A stretch of 53,446 nt of DNA from Zygnema cylindricum (GCA_037447655.1 JBBHKE010001469.1:173855-227300), one strand, 5' to 3'. Numbered from the stretch's first letter, positions 34,901-45,897 are shown. Translations and numbers: made by a program. The notes: a model not told the origin generated them from the sequence alone.

Positions 34901-37294
34901 CTCCCCTCTATCCCCCCCCTTTCCTATCTTCCCCTACTCTCAGACTCTTTCCCTTTCTTCCAGCTGCCTCTCTCCCCACTCCTCCCCCCTTCCTCTAACA
35001 CCCTCCCCTACCCCCCCCCCCCGACCCCCATTAAACTTTCATCCTCTTTTATCCATCATATCCACGAGCCAAGTATTCTTCTTTTTTACTTATGTTTTTT
35101 TCAAATCAAGAAAATGATATGGTGCATTTACAACACATGGTCGAAAAAAACAAACATATGATAAGAACTTTCCCTATTTTCTCCTATTACCTTCCATTTT
35201 CAAGGCCAAAAAAAAATAATAAGAAAAAATAAAAATTTTAAACGCGAAGCTTATAAGTTTTTTACTATATTAACTCATTATTCACTTGCTTTGGTTTTCT
35301 ATTTTCCACATGATATGGAATACATCTCTTATTGACTCACAAATCATATAGTTTTGAGAGGTTGCCGATCTCCGGCGCAATGCTTCCTGTCAGTGGTTTC
35401 GCCACTATAATTCTGCACCCTCCATCCCATCAATCATCAAATGAGTTCCTTCTCCCTCCTTCCCCTTACATCACTTGTTAAAAGACTCCCTTTATTCCTC
35501 CCACATAACCTACACCTGTGGACCACCCCAATTGGGTCGTTCAATAACCCTCTTTCCCCCCACCTCCCTCTTCCCACGGCCCCCCCCCCCGTTTAACATT
35601 TACTTACCCCATGGGTCCCTCTATTCCTTTTCTCATACCACTTGACCCCCCTCCCATTGGTCGTTGAAGTTCTTCTCTCACGCCCCCCCTCCCTCTCCAC
35701 CTCCCCTATTGCACTTAACTTGCACCTCCCTCTCATATTTTTCCAGTATTTCCTTAATTTTCCTCCTCTCACCCCCCCCATCCCACCCTATCCCTGTGAG
35801 CAGATCTTCCCCCATCTCTCTTCGCACTTCTCCCCTCCCATCTCTCCTATACACTAGAAGAGATATCTGCAAACCCCTCCTGTATGTTGACAATTCCACT
35901 CTCTCGCTCTCCCTCACACCCCCTCTCTTCTTCTCCCCCCTTTAGGCCCACCCCGGTCACCCCTCCCCCCCCTAAACCTCCGGAGAGCCCAAGCCTCCCC
36001 TGAAAAAGCATCGCAGCAGCGAATCCAGCCAGCCTGAGGGTACTAATTCAGTGCGGTTTTTTGTGGCAAATTCAGTGCGGTTTTAGTGCGAAATTCAGTG
36101 CGGATTTTAGTGCTGAATTCAGTGCGGATTTTGGTGGGAAATTCAGTGCGATTTTTGGTGCGAAATTCAGTGTTGTTTTTATTGCGAAATTCAGTGCGGT
36201 TTGTAGTGGGAGATTCAGTGCGGCTTTAAGTGGGAAATTCAGTGCGGCTTTAAGTGCGAAATTCAGTGCGGTTTTTAGTGCAAAATTCAGTTAGGTTTTT
36301 AGTGGGAAATTCAGTGCGGATTTTAGTGCGGAATTCAGTACGGATTTTGGAGGGAAATTCAGTGCGGTTTTAGTGCGAAATTCAGTGCGGTTTGTAGTGG
36401 GAATTTTTTAGTGCGAAATTCAGGGCGGTTTGTAGTGGGAATTTTTTAGTGCGAAATTCAGTGCGGTATTTAGTGGGAAATTCAGTGCAGTTTTCAGTGC
36501 AAAATTCAGTTCGGTTATTAGTGGAAAATTCAGTGCGGTTTTTGGTGGGAAAGTCAGTGTGGTTTTCAGTGCAAAATTCAGTTCGGTTTTTAGTGAGAAA
36601 TTCAGTGCGGTTTTAGTGCGAAATTCAGTGCGGTTTTTAGTGGGAAATTCAGTGCGATTTTCAGTGCAAAACTCAGTTCGGTTTTTAGTGCGAAATTCAG
36701 TGCGGTTTTAGAGAGAAATTCAGTGCGGTTTTAGTGCGAAATTTAGTGCGGTTTTACTGCGAAATTCAGTGCGGATTTTGATGGGAAATTCGGTGCGGTT
36801 TTTAGTGCGTAATTCAGTGCGTTTTTTGTGCGGAATTCAGAGCGGATTTTGGTGGGAAATTCGGTGCGGTTTTCGGTGGGAAATTCAGTGTGGTTTTTGG
36901 TGCGAAATTCAGTGCGGATTCTTGCTGCAGGAGAAACTGCACGCAGCGATGATCACTCACAAGGAAATCACGCGACCGGAATCATCGCAGACGATTAAAA
37001 CCTGATCGCAATCGATGACGGGAAATTCCTCATTCCCATTGGCCATGGCCGCCTTCACCGCCTCCAGCGCCGCCTCTGCAGCAGCAAGGGAGCCAATCAG
37101 AGCGATGCTTCGCACGTGTGAAGGTAAACGTGTAGAAACGCAGAGCTATCTGGTGCAAAAAAGGGGAGCAGAGGGGGGAGGAACTTACGGTCTCCGGCAA
37201 CCATATTGGGCTGTTCTCCATAATAGGCCCATGCGGGTGCCACGTGGCACACGAAAAGCAACAAGGTAGTCATTATGGCGCTGAAGGCCGCCAT
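28331..37294 (-). CDS. Secreted LRR protein built from 72-nt one-repeat exons (3' end not found)
   Basis: Minus-strand exons: 37294-37189, 37075-36961, 35412-35341, 34629-34558, 33538-33467, 30065-29994, 28402-28331. All introns are GT-AG. Exon 1 starts at an ATG preceded by an in-frame stop and encodes a signal peptide (MAAFSAIMTTLLLFVCHVAP then AWA). Exon 2 encodes a cap with CDQVLIVCDDSGRVIS, like the N-terminal cap of plant LRR proteins. The other five exons are each exactly 72 nt, begin with A and end with TT. A Leu codon therefore spans every junction and each exon yields one 24-residue LRR: LTGSIAPEIGNL, QLSGSIPSSIGQL, QLSKSIPSSIGQL, QLSGSIPSSISQL, QLSGSIPSSIGQL. The protein is probably secreted or cell-surface and involved in recognition; that function is inferred. 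No terminal exon, transmembrane segment or kinase was located. Confidence 0.85.
29000..29870 (-). repeat. A-rich intronic tract
   Basis: AATAAAAACAAAA-type sequence fills most of intron 28403-29993 beside the minisatellite. It is T-rich on the gene's sense strand. There is no coding signal. Confidence 0.85.
30340..32470 (-). repeat. 2.1-kb A-rich intronic tract with near-pure A segment
   Basis: It lies in intron 30066-33466. The plus strand is mostly A, interrupted by single T, C or G; 32190-32440 is almost pure A. The many Phe/Leu frames on the minus strand are compositional artefacts. Confidence 0.9.
32476..34110 (-). repeat. 1.65-kb duplicated unit containing an LRR exon, copy 2
   Basis: Partner of 27338-28990. 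It contains the exon 33467-33538, the GA-rich stretch and the minisatellite, so exon and flanking introns were duplicated together. Confidence 0.85.
34800..35060 (+). repeat. C/T-rich intronic tract
   Basis: CCCTCC, TCTCCC and long C runs in intron 34630-35340. On the gene's sense strand this is G/A-rich, so it is not a splice polypyrimidine tract. Confidence 0.8.
35420..35990 (+). repeat. C/T-rich intronic tract
   Basis: Similar CCCTCC and CCCCCC-rich composition at the 3' end of intron 35413-36960. Pro/Ser-rich frames here are artefacts. Confidence 0.8.
36044..36920 (+). repeat. 24-bp minisatellite (AAATTCAGTGCGG unit)
   Basis: Roughly 36 units of 23-24 bp with consensus near GTGCGAAATTCAGTGCGGTT plus TTTA. 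Because many units are 24 bp, a plus-strand frame encodes repeated FSAKFSAD-like octapeptides for 77 codons. It lies in intron 35413-36960, antisense to the gene, so it is most likely non-coding. Confidence 0.95.
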
Positions 37295-37484
37295 GGCTGC
37301 GCACTCTCCACGTCAGAAGGTTTTCTGTAAGAAGGACACGTGGCAGTTTCTTTCCCCAGTGACGGTTTCAGTGGGGAAAAAAGGCAGAAAAGGCAAAAGG
37401 AAAAGGGAGAGAAATGGAGAAATGGGCAAGAATCGAGCGGTCTCCACTCGGCCTTTAATAAAATACGCACGATACGGTCCAGAT

Positions 37485-37940
37485 ACGTTTGTCGGTTTGC
37501 GCAATCCTCGTCACCTCCATTTCGTACGATGCCATGATACGGGCCAATGTTATTTGTCGTTTTATAAGACTTCCCCCTACGTGCTTTTTGCTTCGACGTC
37601 GGTCAATCTGGAAGTGACCGCGTGGACGATGACGTGTTCATGTACGGATATTTTGTCGTTTTGTGGAAGAAAGTTACTGACAACTCCTATGGAAAATCTC
37701 CTATTTTTATGGGCGATATTAGTCGTAGCTTTTCTGTACCATTCAAACATTAGTGTGCATTAACTTTTGTCGGTTTCTGCAATCGCCGTTTTGTATTGAC
37801 AGAAGAAGATACGGCCCATTATATTTTGTCGTTTATGTTGATTTCCGCATATGCTTTTTGTCTCGACGTCAAAGCCACAATGTGGACGGTGAAGTGTCGG
37901 TGTGCTTATTTTTTGTCTTTTGTGGGTTATATACAATACA
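37485..37940 (+). repeat. Degenerate tandem duplication, period about 280 bp
   Basis: About 37485-37670 and 37765-37925 share TTTGTCGGTTT.GCAATC, GATACGG.CCA, TTTTGTC/GCTTCGACGTC and GTGGACG. Both copies are open in a frame with similar translations (CYLSFYKTSPYVLF and YILSFMLISAYAF). No protein family is recognised. An open frame from 37275 to 37763 overlaps the LRR first exon in antisense. Confidence 0.55.
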
Positions 37941-38022
37941 GTACCTGTCGAATCCTAAAGAAAATCTTCATTTTAACGGAGATCCTTATATTCAGGAATG
38001 GTCGGAGAAACCGATTTAAAAA

Positions 38023-38814
38023 AGGGTGAACCTCCATCAGGCGAAAAGTGAGGTTCATTACTGGAAAAAGTGCATTTTCGTAAAGGTCCAGCTCATTTTC
38101 GTACCTGGCAGTACTGTAATTTTTTTTTTATAATAAAACATGTTTACTGGATATTAGTTAAGATTCTCCAAGCTTTTTGGCAAAAACTTCCACCGTCTGA
38201 TTTTGAATTTTTGACGCAAACGCCTCTTCTATCCAGTTTCTGGCGAGTCTCCTCAATGTCCTCGAAAGAGACTTGCCAGGTACAGGACGTGTCTATTGGT
38301 CCACTTAGGAAACAAAAAGCTATCATCCACAACGGATGTGCGTTGACGACCTCACAATTAGCAAATGCCACCTGCCTTGATACGGGGCGGATTCGAAAGC
38401 GACGAAAAAATATTTGTTGCATGATATCGCTCTGACGACCCTTTCCCTTCGTGGAAAGGACTTTGCGTACAAAACATAATGGTAAACGATAAAAGTACAA
38501 ATTTGCATTTTGAAAAGGATTTTGACATGGTTTGGTACAATGAAATGACAAGATCGTACAAATTGTACATTGGCATAGCGGTGCTAGATATTTGACTATG
38601 CATTCGTACGTACATGCGCCGTTCAGATTTTATGCTTTTCGAATCTTTTAATATTCTCGGCCGGCTGAACAAGATCCAGTGTTGTTCCAATCGCAATCCA
38701 GCACGTCAGCAATTGGTGTCTCGCTTGCACAACCTGATGGAGAAGTGATACATATATTACTGCCAGTAAACGTGTCCGTACGATTATTGGGAACGCATGA
38801 TGGAGGTTCACCCT
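38023..38814. mobile_element. TIR element with AGGGTGAACCTCCATCA ends
   Basis: Left AGGGTGAACCTCCATCA, right TGATGGAGGTTCACCCT. The part from about 38400 recurs at 48200-48618. It sits inside a diverged CACCG-family element whose right end (TTTTGACGGTG then TA) is at 38935. No protein is recognised. Confidence 0.8.
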
Positions 38815-39004
38815 TAGAAAACAATTAGAGTGTATATTTTTTTGAAAAATTTCAAATTTCCAATTAGCGTAAATCACTGTAATTATTCCTATACGCTAAA
38901 GAAACCTGTACGCTAATAGCAAAATTTTGACGGTGTACAGTACATCGCGAATCGTAATTAGAGTAAATTACTCTAATTCGGTCGCTCGAAATTTCGACTC
39001 TATC

Positions 39005-39014
39005 NNNNNNNNNN
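39005..39014. other. Assembly gap of 10 N
   Basis: Ten undetermined bases next to a T homopolymer inside a repeat. The true gap length is unknown. Confidence 0.99.
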
Positions 39015-39070
39015 TTTTTTTTTCTCAAATAGAATTATCAATACTATTTTAAAAACCCTAATTTCTGATT

Positions 39071-39789
39071 AGGGTGGCGTTCCATCAGGAAATTCTGTAA
39101 TCGTACGAGCGGCGTTACAGAATGCTACACTTTGAACGATGTTTTTTCGCGCAAAGTCTGTAATCCACGTGCTTAGAAATGAGTGGTACCACGTAAGATA
39201 AGATCGTCAAATATTTTTTTCACCGACCAACTTCAACTCGAAATCGTCATTTGCGTACCATGTACGTGCGGACAAGGGCATCGTACCACACAAATTTGTA
39301 CTCTTTGCAAACGCTTGTCAGATGCCAGCTCATTATTTTTAGGGTTTCTGTTTTTTCGAATGACGAATGAGCCCTTCCACCAATAGTGTGACAAATGGCA
39401 GGTAACAAAAATAGCGCCACGAAAGCTCGTTACGAGATCACTTTCGTGATTTCCGTTGAATTTTTGAATGCATATATCATGTGCGAAATTTTTTGATTTC
39501 CGTTGGTTGCCGTCCTGACACGTACATTCATTATCCAACGTGTCGTAGCTAAATTTTTCCTGTGATGTACCTCCTCGAGGTACATCACCATTTACAGAAA
39601 CTTTCGAAGCGAATGCTTCGTGAAAAAACATCCAACGGTCATTGTTGCCTCCCAGACCTTTGGAGAATATTGGCAAGATTCTCTGTAATGTTGTTCGCAT
39701 ATAATAACAAAATAATAGGTACGGTGTAGTACGAATAGGTCCGGATTTCTGTAAACAACCTCACTTTTCGTCTGATGGAACGCCACCCT
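39071..39789. mobile_element. Nested TIR element with AGGGTGGCGTTCCATCA ends
   Basis: Left AGGGTGGCGTTCCATCA and right TGATGGAACGCCACCCT are perfect inverted repeats, with TA just outside GGG/CCC on both sides. An internal hairpin GTGATGTACCTC/GAGGTACATCAC lies at about 39561-39587. No gene is recognised. Confidence 0.82.
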
Positions 39790-40077
39790 AAGAGTAAATG
39801 ATTTACCCTAAAATTTTGAAATTCCCAATTAGCGTTAATAACGCTAATTTTTCTTTTACGCTATTTATTCCTTGACGCTAATAGCGATTGGCGGTGTACT
39901 GCAACACAGCTGTACGGCATGAGCTGTGTTCGACGCGCATGCTGAGTTCACACGTGTAGTAGCTAAAGCTTTTTAAGTTCACACTTTCAACCAAAAAAAA
40001 CGCGAGCATGGACGTTCACATTGCATTCCATAAATACAGGGATTGGTACGGAATCATTCATGACGCTAGCTACAGTA

Positions 40078-40674
40078 AACCGCGAATCGTAATTAGAGTA
40101 ATGAAAAAATTAGAGTAAAAAAACAAAAAAAAAACAATTAGAGTAATAAACTCTATTTTATGTGATAGAACTTTTTCACAGAGGAAGTTTCTATATTGGG
40201 TTATGTCGGCTATAATTATCCGCGCTGAAATTACGAACACTAAATTAAGTAGACGTACAGAATCTGTCCGTACGTATAGTTTTGACGTCATTATGACGTT
40301 AGTATTATTTGTCGCGCTGAATGTCAGTTAATGTTCACACTGACGACAATGTTGTCGACGGACGAGAGTTATGCGAACGGCTTTTTTTCGATGTGATTGA
40401 TTTTTCGTTTAGTGCGATTTCACGTGAGAGCGCAATTCTATTAAATCATTATTTGTACCTTTTTACTTAAAAAAGTACAATTTTGCACGATCGAACGTCG
40501 TCCGTACTCCACACTATCTAAAGCAAACCTATATTACAATTTTTTTTACGCTTGTTAAACTTACCTAAATTAGAATAATGAAAAAAATAGAATCGTTTAC
40601 TCTATTTGATGTCATAGAGTCGAAATTTCGAACGACCGAATTAGAGTAATTTACTCTAATTACGATTCGCGGTG
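40078..40674. mobile_element. CACCG-family TIR element, near-complete copy
   Basis: TA then AACCGCGAATCGTAATTAGA at the left; CTAATTACGATTCGCGGTG then TA at the right. Related copies: 1063-1599, the right part at 46926-47266, and the reversed right end of 51365-53122. Confidence 0.8.
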
Positions 40675-41715
40675 TAGTGAAGTGTTCCGTACAACTTTGA
40701 AAAACGTCCCAATGTGCAAAAATGAAATCAGAAATTTGACATGTGACGGTTGTAGACGTAGGTACAACTTGTGACGGTTGACAACGACTACGAAATTGGT
40801 GACGCCAACAAAAATAGCGACAGTTGTAGACATCTAGATTTTTGTAATTTTGTGACATAGCAGATGTTTAGGGTTTTGTAACACTGTGAAATCACGCTCA
40901 CTTGTGACAACTCGCCCACTTGTGACAACGTCGACGTCGCAGATTCAAGAACTTTCAGCCATGGATACCCGATTTCGTTTTCTCTAATTCTTTCGGTCTA
41001 CTTGCCATAAATATATGCATAAAGGTAGTCAAAAAGAATTATTTTTCAAATATCTTTCATCACATACTAGTTTTGTCGTGCCTAATTCTAAAAAGTGTGA
41101 GATAAAAGTAATAGTGTGAGAGGGAGAGGGGAGAGGCGACGACGACGCAAAATTCTACCGAGGGACCACGAATTAAAGTGGAGGTCCGCAACCCCTGCAC
41201 ATTTTTTTCCGTACATTGTAATTTTTTCCGTACATGCGCGTGACAGTCGGGGAAAAAAATAGCGAGTACTCTCCCCCGTCCTAAAATTTTCCCTCTCTTG
41301 TGTCAAGTGCGTGGGCCGTTTTGCATGCGTTGTTTGGGCGGTACTTTCTCTGAAATCACCACACGAGGTGATTTTTGATAAAGTTTTTTTACGGTCTGGA
41401 TTCTCTTGCCCGGGTGTCGAAAAAAGGAAAACGCCAAAATTTGTGAAGATGACGACAAACATGAAGTACATTCAAAGTATCGACTTGACGTTTGCCTTAC
41501 TTTTAAAAAATTTATTTTTTGTACGGCTAAAGTTTTTCTCGTACGAAACTGCGTTTTGGGTGAAAACGACATATTAAAGCCGATACTTTAACACATGGGG
41601 ACATACCCTAAAAGGACAAAAAAATCTTTGTTGCAGGATATCTCTCTGACTACTCTTTCCCTTGGTGGAAAGGAATTTGCGTGCAAAACATAATGGCAAA
41701 TGATAAAAGTACAAA
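40332..41715 (+). repeat. 1.38-kb direct repeat, upstream copy
   Basis: It matches 46926-48303 at high identity. It consists of the right part of the CACCG element, a TIR element ending at 41608 (CACATGGGGACATACCC then TA) and the start of a further element. It is not a long terminal repeat, although it flanks the retrotransposon. Confidence 0.88.
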
Positions 41716-41762
41716 ACTAGATCACTTGGGGGTAATTTGAATGAAATATGAGAGTTGGATGA

Positions 41763-42161
41763 GAAGAATTTGTTGAAGAGGGTCGGAATGCTGGTCTGGT
41801 GAATAGGCAAAATATCTCCAGGGGAAATCAAAGGGGTGGACATAGTGTTAATGCAGGAAAAAAATTTAATAATAGAGGGGGATACATTAAAAGTCCTAAA
41901 CCAAGCATTAATGCCCAGAAGCCTAACCTTACCATCCCCACATGCACTATTTGTCAGAAAAAGGATCATAGAGCATTTGAGTGTGCACAACTGAAAAAAA
42001 TTAACTGTTATAACTGTGGAGAGGAGGGACATTTAAGTAGAAAGTGCATAAAACCCAAAAAGAAAGTCACTTTTTTCAAATGCAGAGGTCCAGATCATCA
42101 CGCTAAAGATTGTACATATAAAGGTTCTCTCAAAACAGCCGAAGTAAATGAATGTCTCTAA
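41763..42161 (+). pseudogene. gag: gag C-terminal fragment with zinc knuckles
   Basis: Two intact CCHC knuckles are visible (CTICQKKDHRAFEC and CYNCGEEGHLSRKC). A third has lost its first Cys (FFKCRGPDHHAKDC). The capsid-type domain normally upstream is absent, and an in-frame stop lies at 41760-41762. Basic residues precede the knuckles. Nucleic-acid binding would be the ancestral role. Confidence 0.88.
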
Positions 42162-42384
42162 GAGGATATTGCATTATACCTAGATGAGCAGGAAGCCCAA
42201 GAGGTGGGAAACGGAAAGGACTAACTAAAAGTCCTCAGTTGAGTCAATCGGATCCAAAAGTTAAAGAGTTAACTTTCGAGGGCAAATTAATGAATGGAAA
42301 TGTTAGGATAGCTGAATTTATTATGATTCTCACTACACTGCATAGTTTAAAGAATCTTTTGATGAAATTCTCAACAACAGACCT

Positions 42385-42735
42385 ATGTTAGGACAGTTAA
42401 GTAATGGTGACACCAAACACTGTTTGATTAGATTCGAGTCATTAGTGGAAGGAAAACCGTTGAGAGTAATGGTTGATTCATGTGCCACACATAATTTTAT
42501 TTCACATAAGATTGTAGAGGAAAATAAAATTCCTATTGTCATAAGGGAAAAGCCTTTACATGTTCAAGTGACAAATGTTAATAAGTCCACAGTAGACATA
42601 CAAATTGACACGATTGAAGTTGATATCCAGAGTCATAAAATGAGAGTTGTGTGTGAAATAATGAATTTGGGAAGTGAAGAACTAATTTTGGGAAAGCCTT
42701 GGTTAACTGAACACAATCCTCAAATTAATTGGTAA
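42385..42735 (+). pseudogene. pol: Aspartic protease region
   Basis: VMVDSCATHNFISHKIV aligns with the retropepsin active-site segment, but the usual Gly after Asp-Ser is Cys. The frame ends at a stop at 42733 and the reading continues after it in the same frame. The downstream LGKPWLTEHNPQINW is typical of this protease family. Confidence 0.85.
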
Positions 42736-42750
42736 ATTAACACCTTAAAA

Positions 42751-44068
42751 GTGAAGTGTAAAAACAAATGGAAGGTTTTGCAAGCATTATCAATTAAAAA
42801 ATTGCATAGGAATCATATAAAAAACATAACCAGATTGGGAGTGGAAGGTTTGATATCTACTAAACAATTTAAAAAGCACTTAAAAGATAAAACAAATCAT
42901 GCTTTCTTGTTATTAGTAACTGAGGCAGTTACTGATGAAAGGGGAGGAGAAAACACTAACATTGATGTCATCACTAAATCAGACACCACTAAAACTTTCG
43001 AAAAACGAAAATCTGATTCTGTAACTGACATTAATACATCTGATGATGTTGTTAAGGATTTGATTTTTGAATTTCAAGATGTTTTCCCAAGTGATTTACC
43101 CTCGGGAAGGCCACGTTCGCGAGATGTAGAACATGTTATTAACCTTGAACCTGGATGTAATCCTCTTGTCACAGGAATTTATAAACACGGTTTCTTTGAG
43201 CAGGAGGAGTTACTGAAATTGATCAAAGAACTTCTAAAGAAATGACATATTCAGCCCAGCAAATAACCGCACGGAGCACCAATTCTTTTCGTCAAAAAGA
43301 AGGACGGAACGTTGAGAATGTGTGTCGATTATCATAGTCTGAACAAGATTACGGTGAAGTATAAGTATCTTTTACCTTTAATTTGTGATTTGATAGATCG
43401 TTTAAAAGGTGCTAAAGTATTTTCGTTGATTGACATGATAGTGGCTTTAATCAGATGCCAATTAGAATTGAAGATGTTGATAAAATTGCTTTTGAACAAG
43501 GGTGGGTCATTTCAAATGGACAGTGATGCCTTTCGGCTTAACGAATGCACCGCTTACATATCAAAGATTAATGAACCAAACCTTTTCAGATTACATAGAT
43601 GAGTTTGTCCAAGTGTTTATAGATGATATTTTAGTTTACAGTGAATCTAAAGAACAACATGTAATCCATTTAAAAAGAGTGTTCGAAAGGTTAAGGGAAA
43701 GAAAATTATATGGAAAATTGTCAAAATCTAGTTTTCTTAAAAGTGAACAATTATTTTTGAAACATACAGTTAGTGGGGAAGGTGTTAAAACAGATCCATC
43801 CAAAAGTTTAGCAATCCAAAATTGGAAACAACCTACTAATGTCACAGAAGTTGGATTGTTTTTGGGATTAGCCACTTATTACAAGAAATTTATCAAGAAC
43901 TTTAGTATGATCCCTGCACCTTTGACAGATTTACTTCGGGAGAAGGAGACGTTTCTGTGGGGAGCTGATCAGAAGGGAGCATTCGAGGAATTAAAAGGGA
44001 AGTTGACTTCTGCCCCTACACTGGTATATCTTGACCTTGCCGAAGAATATTACTACAAATGCATCTGA
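42751..44068 (+). pseudogene. pol: Reverse transcriptase region, frameshifted
   Basis: It begins with a connector and FQDVFPSDLP. A stop follows at 43243-43245, then [18 protein letters not shown], then a shift to another frame at about 43500 ([16 protein letters not shown]). The catalytic FIDDILVYS motif at about 43618-43644 is preserved. LFLGLATYYKKFIKNFS marks the connection region. At least one frameshift and one stop break it. Confidence 0.93.
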
Positions 44069-44315
44069 TAAAGGTCTAGGTGCAGTCATAAGTCAAAAAG
44101 TCAGCAAACACTTTAATTCTATTGCTTTTGAGTCCAAAATATTCAATGATGCTGAAAAGAAATATACAGCACAGGAAAAGAAATTACTTGCAATTGTATA
44201 TACATTGGTGAAATGGCGTTGTTATTTGCATAATAAAGAATTTATAGTTCACTGTGATAATAAAGAGCACTCTGTGATAATAAAGAGCACTCTCCTATTT
44301 ACAAAGATTAAATGA
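44031..44315 (+). pseudogene. pol: RNase H region
   Basis: NASDKGLGAVISQ corresponds to the first catalytic segment, with Asn where Asp is expected. KYTAQEKKLLAIVYTLVKW and FIVHCDNKEHS follow, then a stop. It is in a third frame relative to the upstream reverse transcriptase. Confidence 0.85.
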
Positions 44316-44514
44316 TGTGCAGATTATGACTGGAAGACAGGTTAGGTGGATGTAGAAATTAACATATTTCAGATTTACTGTCAAACATATTCTTGGGAAG
44401 ACAAATGTAGTCGCAGATCCTTTAAGTATATGTTTTGAAATAAGTGTTATGGTTCAAGATGAATAGTTTCTAGAAACGGTTAGAAATGGTTATGATAAAG
44501 ATCCTTATTTTGTT

Positions 44515-45538
44515 GTGATTTGCAAGAATATTTCGGGAGGGAATACTGACCCATTGAATGAGAGGCATGTCAAAAACTTTGGACTAGAGGATGGTTTACT
44601 CTATTTGCAAATTAGGGATAGATTATGCATTCCTAAAGTGGGGGTTTTAGGAAAACAAATTTTACAGGAAGCTCATGAGCATTTAGGACATATGGGTCGA
44701 GATAAAACTCTTAGTTGATTGCAAAGTAGATTGTTTTGGCTTGGGATGGCAAAGGAGGTGTCAAAACACATGGAAAGTAGTGTCCCTTGCAAATAAAGTA
44801 AACCTAGTACCCAAAAACCTAAAGGTCTCTTAAAACCTTTAGATATCCCGAAAAGACCATGGGAAATCTATCAGTATGGATTTTATTGTCAGGTTGCCTG
44901 CTACATCTAAAAAGAATGATAGTATCATGGTCGTAGTCGATAGGTTCAGAAAAATGGCAATCTTTATCCCTTGCAAAACCACTCATTCAGTTGTAGATAT
45001 TGGAAAGTTATATTTTGACAACGTGGTTAGACATCATGGGGTCGTTCTATCTATAGTCAGTGATAGAGATTCTAAATTTACATCTGCTTTTTGGAAAGAA
45101 TTACAACAAAATTTAGGCTCTGAATTGAAAATGAGTACCGTTTATCATCCTCAAATAGATGGAAAGACAAAAAAGATGAACCATACACTAGAGGAAATGC
45201 TTAGGCCTGTTTGCAGTGTAGTTCAGAACACATGGGATTCTAAACTGCCATTAATGGAATTTGCATACAATTCATGTGAACATGCTAGTACAGGATTCTC
45301 ACCAATTGAAGTTGCATACAGATACCAACCTAGAGAAGCATTGGACTTTATAACAGGGGTCACCCAAGAGAATAGAGGTTATGGAATAGAGTTTTGGGAA
45401 TACGTTCAAACAGTTTGGAAAACTGTCCGGGATGCATTAGTGGAGGCACAAAGGAGGCAAGAATTAAATGCTGACCGCAAATGGGGTGATTGGTTGTTGC
45501 GCACAGGTGACAAGGTTTGGCTTTCTACCACTCATTAA
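44515..45538 (+). pseudogene. pol: Integrase region
   Basis: HEHLGHMGRDKTLS is the His-His half of the zinc-binding domain; after a stop and a frame change, the Cys pair is reduced to one Cys. The core shows DFIVRLPATS, VVVDRFRKMAIFIPC, SDRDSKFTSAFW and YHPQIDGKTKKMN. The two catalytic Asp positions are present, but the position normally holding the catalytic Glu reads Lys. The frame then ends at 45536-45538. Confidence 0.93.
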
Positions 45539-45897
45539 ATGTGCAAGATCGATGGACAATCGGATACTACGGGGAAATTTACACTGTAATCGAGATGATA
45601 TCGTCAGTTGCTGCCAAATTGGACTTTCCGCCTTCAACAAAAATTCATCTAGTGATACACATCAGGCTATTAAAACTAGCGAATCTTCGACCAAGTGAAG
45701 GAGAATTGGAATTGGATCCCTCAATAATTATAGAACTTGAAGTCCACAAATGGGTAATAGATTGGGTTGGTTTACGGTTCAAGGTGGGCAATACTATATT
45801 CTGGCAAGTGCATTATCTAGGAAGGCTTGAGGATGAGTTGACTTTAGAGGATAAAAATTCTGAGTTTTACAGAGGTATTGGAGGGATAATAATATAG
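45517..45897 (+). pseudogene. pol: Integrase C-terminal and chromodomain-like tail
   Basis: Continues from the integrase in another frame. RWTIGYYGEIYTV and KIHLVIHIRLLK resemble the GPF/Y region; FWQVHYLGRLEDELTLE resembles a degenerate chromodomain (the usual aromatic/WKG core is altered). This points to a chromovirus lineage with moderate confidence. Confidence 0.6.

Larger units (their letters stand above)
38943..39896. mobile_element. CACCG-family element with nested TIR element and assembly gap
   Basis: TA then CATCGCGAATCGTAATTAGA starts it; ATAGCGATTGGCGGTG then TA ends it. The left part is the reverse complement of the right end of 40078-40674. The N run at 39005-39014 and the nested element at 39071-39789 interrupt it. 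Confidence 0.65.

Noticed and set aside
36044-36920. CRISPR array
   Set aside because: Units are contiguous without unique spacers, and the genome is eukaryotic.
41088-41577. Overlapping frames on both strands, repeated at 47680-48163
   Set aside because: They lie inside a non-autonomous TIR element, differ by frameshifts between copies and show no protein motif.
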